Source: Bolinopsis microptera (lineage: Eukaryota; Ctenophora; Tentaculata; Lobata; Bolinopsidae). Taken from it: a DNA stretch of 64,000 nucleotides. Location: positions 2,087,096 to 2,151,095 of the forward strand of contig NC_087080.1 in NCBI RefSeq assembly GCF_026151205.1. Direction: 5' to 3'. Below the pieces are notes generated by a model, which searched no databases, had not been told where the DNA came from, and saw only the letters and a program-made list of their open reading frames with translations. A program made the position numbers and the translations under genes. Shown here piece by piece: positions 60,101 through 64,000 of the stretch (position 1 is its first letter; each line of letters begins with the position of its first letter).

Positions 60101-62323
60101 AAGATAAGCTAAACTCACTTGTATACATGATAAGATAAGCTAAACTCACTTGTGTACAATGATAAGATAAGCTAAACTCACTTGTATACAATGATAAGAT
60201 AAGCTGAACTCACTTGTATACAATGATAAGATAAGCTAAACTCACTTGTATACAATGATAAGATAAGCTAAACTCACTTGTATACAATGATAGCAGCTGG
60301 CCCAACCACCACTATGCTCATCAGAAACCACTTTATGGAGATCCCTGTCGTGATAAAAGCGCCGCTGAAATAATAATACCGTTTTAGGTCAAAAATAAAT
60401 AAATGTTAATTTATAAAACAGCTTATCCTAGTGCGTGGTAAGACAATCCTGGTAAGGTTTTGGGTTGATTAGTACGAGGTTTAATTCATTACGTCACGTG
60501 TAAGCAGAAAGCAATTACAAAAGTGACAGGGGCGCTTTAAATGGTAATGCGAAGTCGAAATATTGTCATTATAAATATTAGTTGCAAACCCGTCATAAAG
60601 ATATAATAATTATGGTGTTTTCCTGCCTCCCCAACACATTACATTATTATAATATGACCACTAGCAGCTGAATTTAAGGAAACATTTTACTCAGTAAGTT
60701 TCAACTTCGTTCAATACATTTATTGGTTATTTTGCGATAGTGTAAACGCGTTAGCTAGCACCATCCAGCGCTAACGAGCGCTTTATGGCGCTAGCTATCG
60801 CGTTTATACTATCGCAAAAGAACCCGTTTATTATTTGCGACGAAGAGCTCAATATAATTGACTTCCTTGAGTCATCTCGTTCCAAAGAGGGCACTGAGCC
60901 ATCATGCTGTAGGAGGGGCGACAATATCTACTTTGATTGACTTGGTAGGTGCTGACCCCTGAATTCTGCCAGTTTGTTCGCACCGAAAATTCCACAAATC
61001 CGTTTGTTCAAGCGGAGAATGGAACAGTATTTATGGTATTTAAAAAGATGCCTAATAGTGAAGGACCATTTACAAACTGAGGCACGTACTACTATGTACT
61101 ATGTACTATAACCACCGTTTAAATCCCAAGTTTGGGACAAGTGTTTAACTTTATTAATTTCATATTAAAATGGTACAAGAATGTTCAATTTTTTTTCGTA
61201 TACCGTCTTATTTGCTCCACCAAGTACCGCTCAATTTAAAAGTTGAAGTTAACATTTTTATTCTTGTTTAATAATTTTCAATCCCCTTAATCTGGTATAA
61301 TTGAAGTAATTTGGTGCAGATCGCCAATCAGTACAGACAGATCTGTACTAAATCAGTGCTGAACTCCTTTATAATATATGTTTTAATGAACATCAATGTT
61401 CAGTTTATTAGTTGCAAACCCGTCATAAAGATCGATTTTTTCGATTACAAAGCAATTATTAATTTCGATCGTCTGTTTTTTTTCTTCGGAAAATTATTTT
61501 TTGTCGTCTTAAAAACATATGTTTCAAATGTTCATCAGGTGATGAACAACTGATTAACTTTTATTCGAATTTAATAACTCAGTAATGAGCAGCCACTGAG
61601 CGTCTGAGCCGCTCATTAAAACATTGGTCACGTGCACAAAGGGAACCCCTTCTGACCTAGAAACTTAAATTATTAGATTGGACAAGGTTTATTCCATCAA
61701 AGATGAGCAATTCTTAGAATCGCTACGTCAATGGTCACAAGACTCCGCTATCAAAGATGGAAAATGTGTAGCTGCAATGAGACACTGCAATCACTGAAAA
61801 TCACTTTGATGTATTATTTTCAAAGCTGTAGTCTCCATAAATTTAAGGTGTCAAAGAAATTTGTTAAAGGTTTTAGGTTTATTGGGCGTCGGAGCTTATG
61901 CTCCTTTCACTCTGCAGTTATATTATACTAACACTATCCTTTAATTTTGCTTAGTTCTTGCAGGTTATTTCAATTTAAACAACATTTCTAATGTTAATGC
62001 AGAACCTTTGGATATTTAAGTTTCTTTAAGCTATATTAAATTAAATTTAAAAAGTCTATTAGAATCCGATCGTATGGAAATTCTATATATAATAGTAGGT
62101 CCTATATATAATAGTATTAAATAATATAGTAATATATCAATTGCAATTTGCAACTGGTTTTTAAAAATAAAATCTTGTCAACAGTTCCAACACTACTAAA
62201 TTAACACTGATTAAACTAACCAATACATGAGGTGGGCGAGCAGGAAGAAGAAAGCTCCTATCTGGAAGAAATGTGGCTTGAGGGAGAGGAGCATGACGTC
62301 ACCGATGGCTGACAGCACTAGTC
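54176..62323 (-). CDS. TMEM86: TMEM86-type lysoplasmalogenase (YhhN family), four 3' exons
   Basis: Four minus-strand exons join in phase: 62221-62323, 60278-60364, 55350-55448, 54176-54347, the last ending in TAA. They encode about 150 residues matching the YhhN family: SAIGDVMLL (the conserved GD of the active site region), FFLLAHLMYW, three further membrane segments, then FLFYVSDLFVARQRF and LYYAAQLMFAIS at the end, as in TMEM86A/B. The enzyme cleaves the vinyl-ether bond of lysoplasmalogens in ER-type membranes. The first exon(s), with one or two membrane segments, were not found in 62324-64000 and probably lie beyond the window. Introns are large (up to 4.8 kb) and full of tandem repeats. 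I cannot tell TMEM86A from TMEM86B. Confidence 0.85.
55597..55900. repeat. Tandem duplication of about 152 bp in a TMEM86 intron
   Basis: gcgcattactgacaatcttc to ggtcacgactttaaagtaa occurs twice in a row with only a few changes (gcgcattattg in copy 2; taacgg against taaagg). Confidence 0.93.
58012..58270. repeat. GTAGTAGTGTAGTAGT satellite ending in a palindrome
   Basis: About 240 bp of gtagtagt-type repeats (unit gtgtagta, one variant at 58083) lie in the TMEM86 intron. At 58240-58270 the strand inverts: gtagtagtactactactaca then ctactagtag, forming a near-perfect palindrome at the array end. Confidence 0.95.
59435..60300. repeat. 30-32 bp minisatellite carrying the TMEM86 splice donor
   Basis: About 27 copies of ataagataagctaaactcac followed by ttgtatac-aatg. 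On the gene strand each unit reads attgtatacaa|gtgagtttag, which is the exact end of exon 60278-60364 plus its donor; the genuine donor at 60278 is the last copy. Variants (ttgaatgcaat, ttgtataaat) occur in blocks, showing higher-order copying. Confidence 0.96.
60725..60826. mobile_element. Short hairpin MITE, about 102 bp
   Basis: The left arm ggttattttgcgatagtgta and following aacgcgttagctagc match the reverse complement of the right arm (gctagctatcgcgtttatac, tatcgcaaaagaacc) with about 3 mismatches in 35. tttatt flanks both sides (60719-60724, 60827-60832) as a possible target duplication. In a TMEM86 intron. Confidence 0.75.
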
Positions 62324-62705
62324 CTGAGGGAATATCGGCGATTTAATTAGAGGGATTTATAGGATTTGCGTTAATTTGTAATGACGGTCGTGATATCTTT
62401 AATATCTAGAATTTAAGTTGGGCCGCTTTCCGAAGCGCCTGCCATTATATTCGTGACTGAAAGTGGTTGACCTCTATGATACCTAAACTTTAATATGGAT
62501 TGGTATTATATATTATATGTCAGGGCGATATTACGAACTACCTTTACTTTGCCAAGTAATCTTAAGATCTAATGGTTCAGCTTGTTCGTACATGTCATTT
62601 TCGGCTAGCTTCGCCAGTTTAATTCGAGTTTTAGTGACATATTTGAACGATTTTTAGTGCCAAGACACATCTAAAGGGTATGGTTGAGGTGACACTTTGT
62701 TGACC
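62324..62705. other. Intron or upstream of TMEM86, no exon recognised
   Basis: No stretch here matches the missing N-terminal membrane segment of TMEM86 in phase with the 62323 acceptor. Confidence 0.35.

Positions 62706-64000
<1,295 letters not shown>

Noticed and set aside
59435-60300. Regular repeats of about 31 bp resembling CRISPR spacing
   Set aside because: No unique spacers; the units are contiguous and include a splice donor.

Overview
This is a 64 kb piece of an AT-rich animal nuclear genome with spliced genes, many repeats and one 100-N assembly gap (2982-3081). The recognisable genes are metazoan housekeeping genes: phosphatidylserine synthase 2, the branched-chain alpha-keto acid dehydrogenase E2 subunit, SMIM8, a GCNA/SprT-type protease, ribosomal protein eL34 and a TMEM86-type lysoplasmalogenase. 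Intron positions are reconstructed from GT..AG borders that keep phase and family homology. The mix of RTE-like and CR1/L2-like LINEs, Polinton-type polymerase remnants, MITEs and minisatellites suggests an invertebrate, perhaps marine or early-branching, but the phylum cannot be fixed from the sequence.

Layout. 0.8-1.7 kb: last two exons of an unrecognised minus-strand gene. 2.3-3 kb: a 58-bp minisatellite running into the gap, then low-quality sequence. 4.3-7.1 kb: decayed LINE fragments. 8.3-10.2 kb: a possible small plus-strand gene. 11.2-17.4 kb: mosaic of duplicated segments, a decayed intron-containing Polinton/adintovirus-like polymerase gene on the minus strand, and an ORF1-type retroelement inserted into it. 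17.8-24.9 kb: direct, tandem and inverted repeats. 24.98-28.19 kb: an intact 1068-aa endonuclease/reverse transcriptase LINE. 28.36-28.51 kb: a hAT-type MITE with 8-bp target duplication.

From 31 to 47 kb six genes lie in a row, all on the minus strand: PTDSS2 (4 exons), DBT (10 exons), SMIM8 (1 exon), GCNA (5 exons), RPL34 (1 coding exon) and a small unrecognised membrane protein. A 1.64-kb inverted-repeat element sits in a DBT intron. From 48.2 to 49.8 kb there is a broken, truncated LINE. From 54.2 to 62.3 kb there are four exons of TMEM86, again on the minus strand, with very repeat-rich introns; its first exon is not seen. The genes are not an operon-like functional set, though PTDSS2 and TMEM86 both act on membrane phospholipids, and DBT and probably SMIM8 and the small protein relate to mitochondria or membranes.

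The most unusual pattern is that several intronic minisatellites begin exactly at, or include, a 5' splice site. In PTDSS2 intron 1, TMEM86 and GCNA the repeat unit contains the exon-intron donor junction itself, so a gene carries 8 to 27 copies of its own donor sequence. A 58-bp array at 2.56-2.98 kb and one in DBT intron 1 may be further cases.
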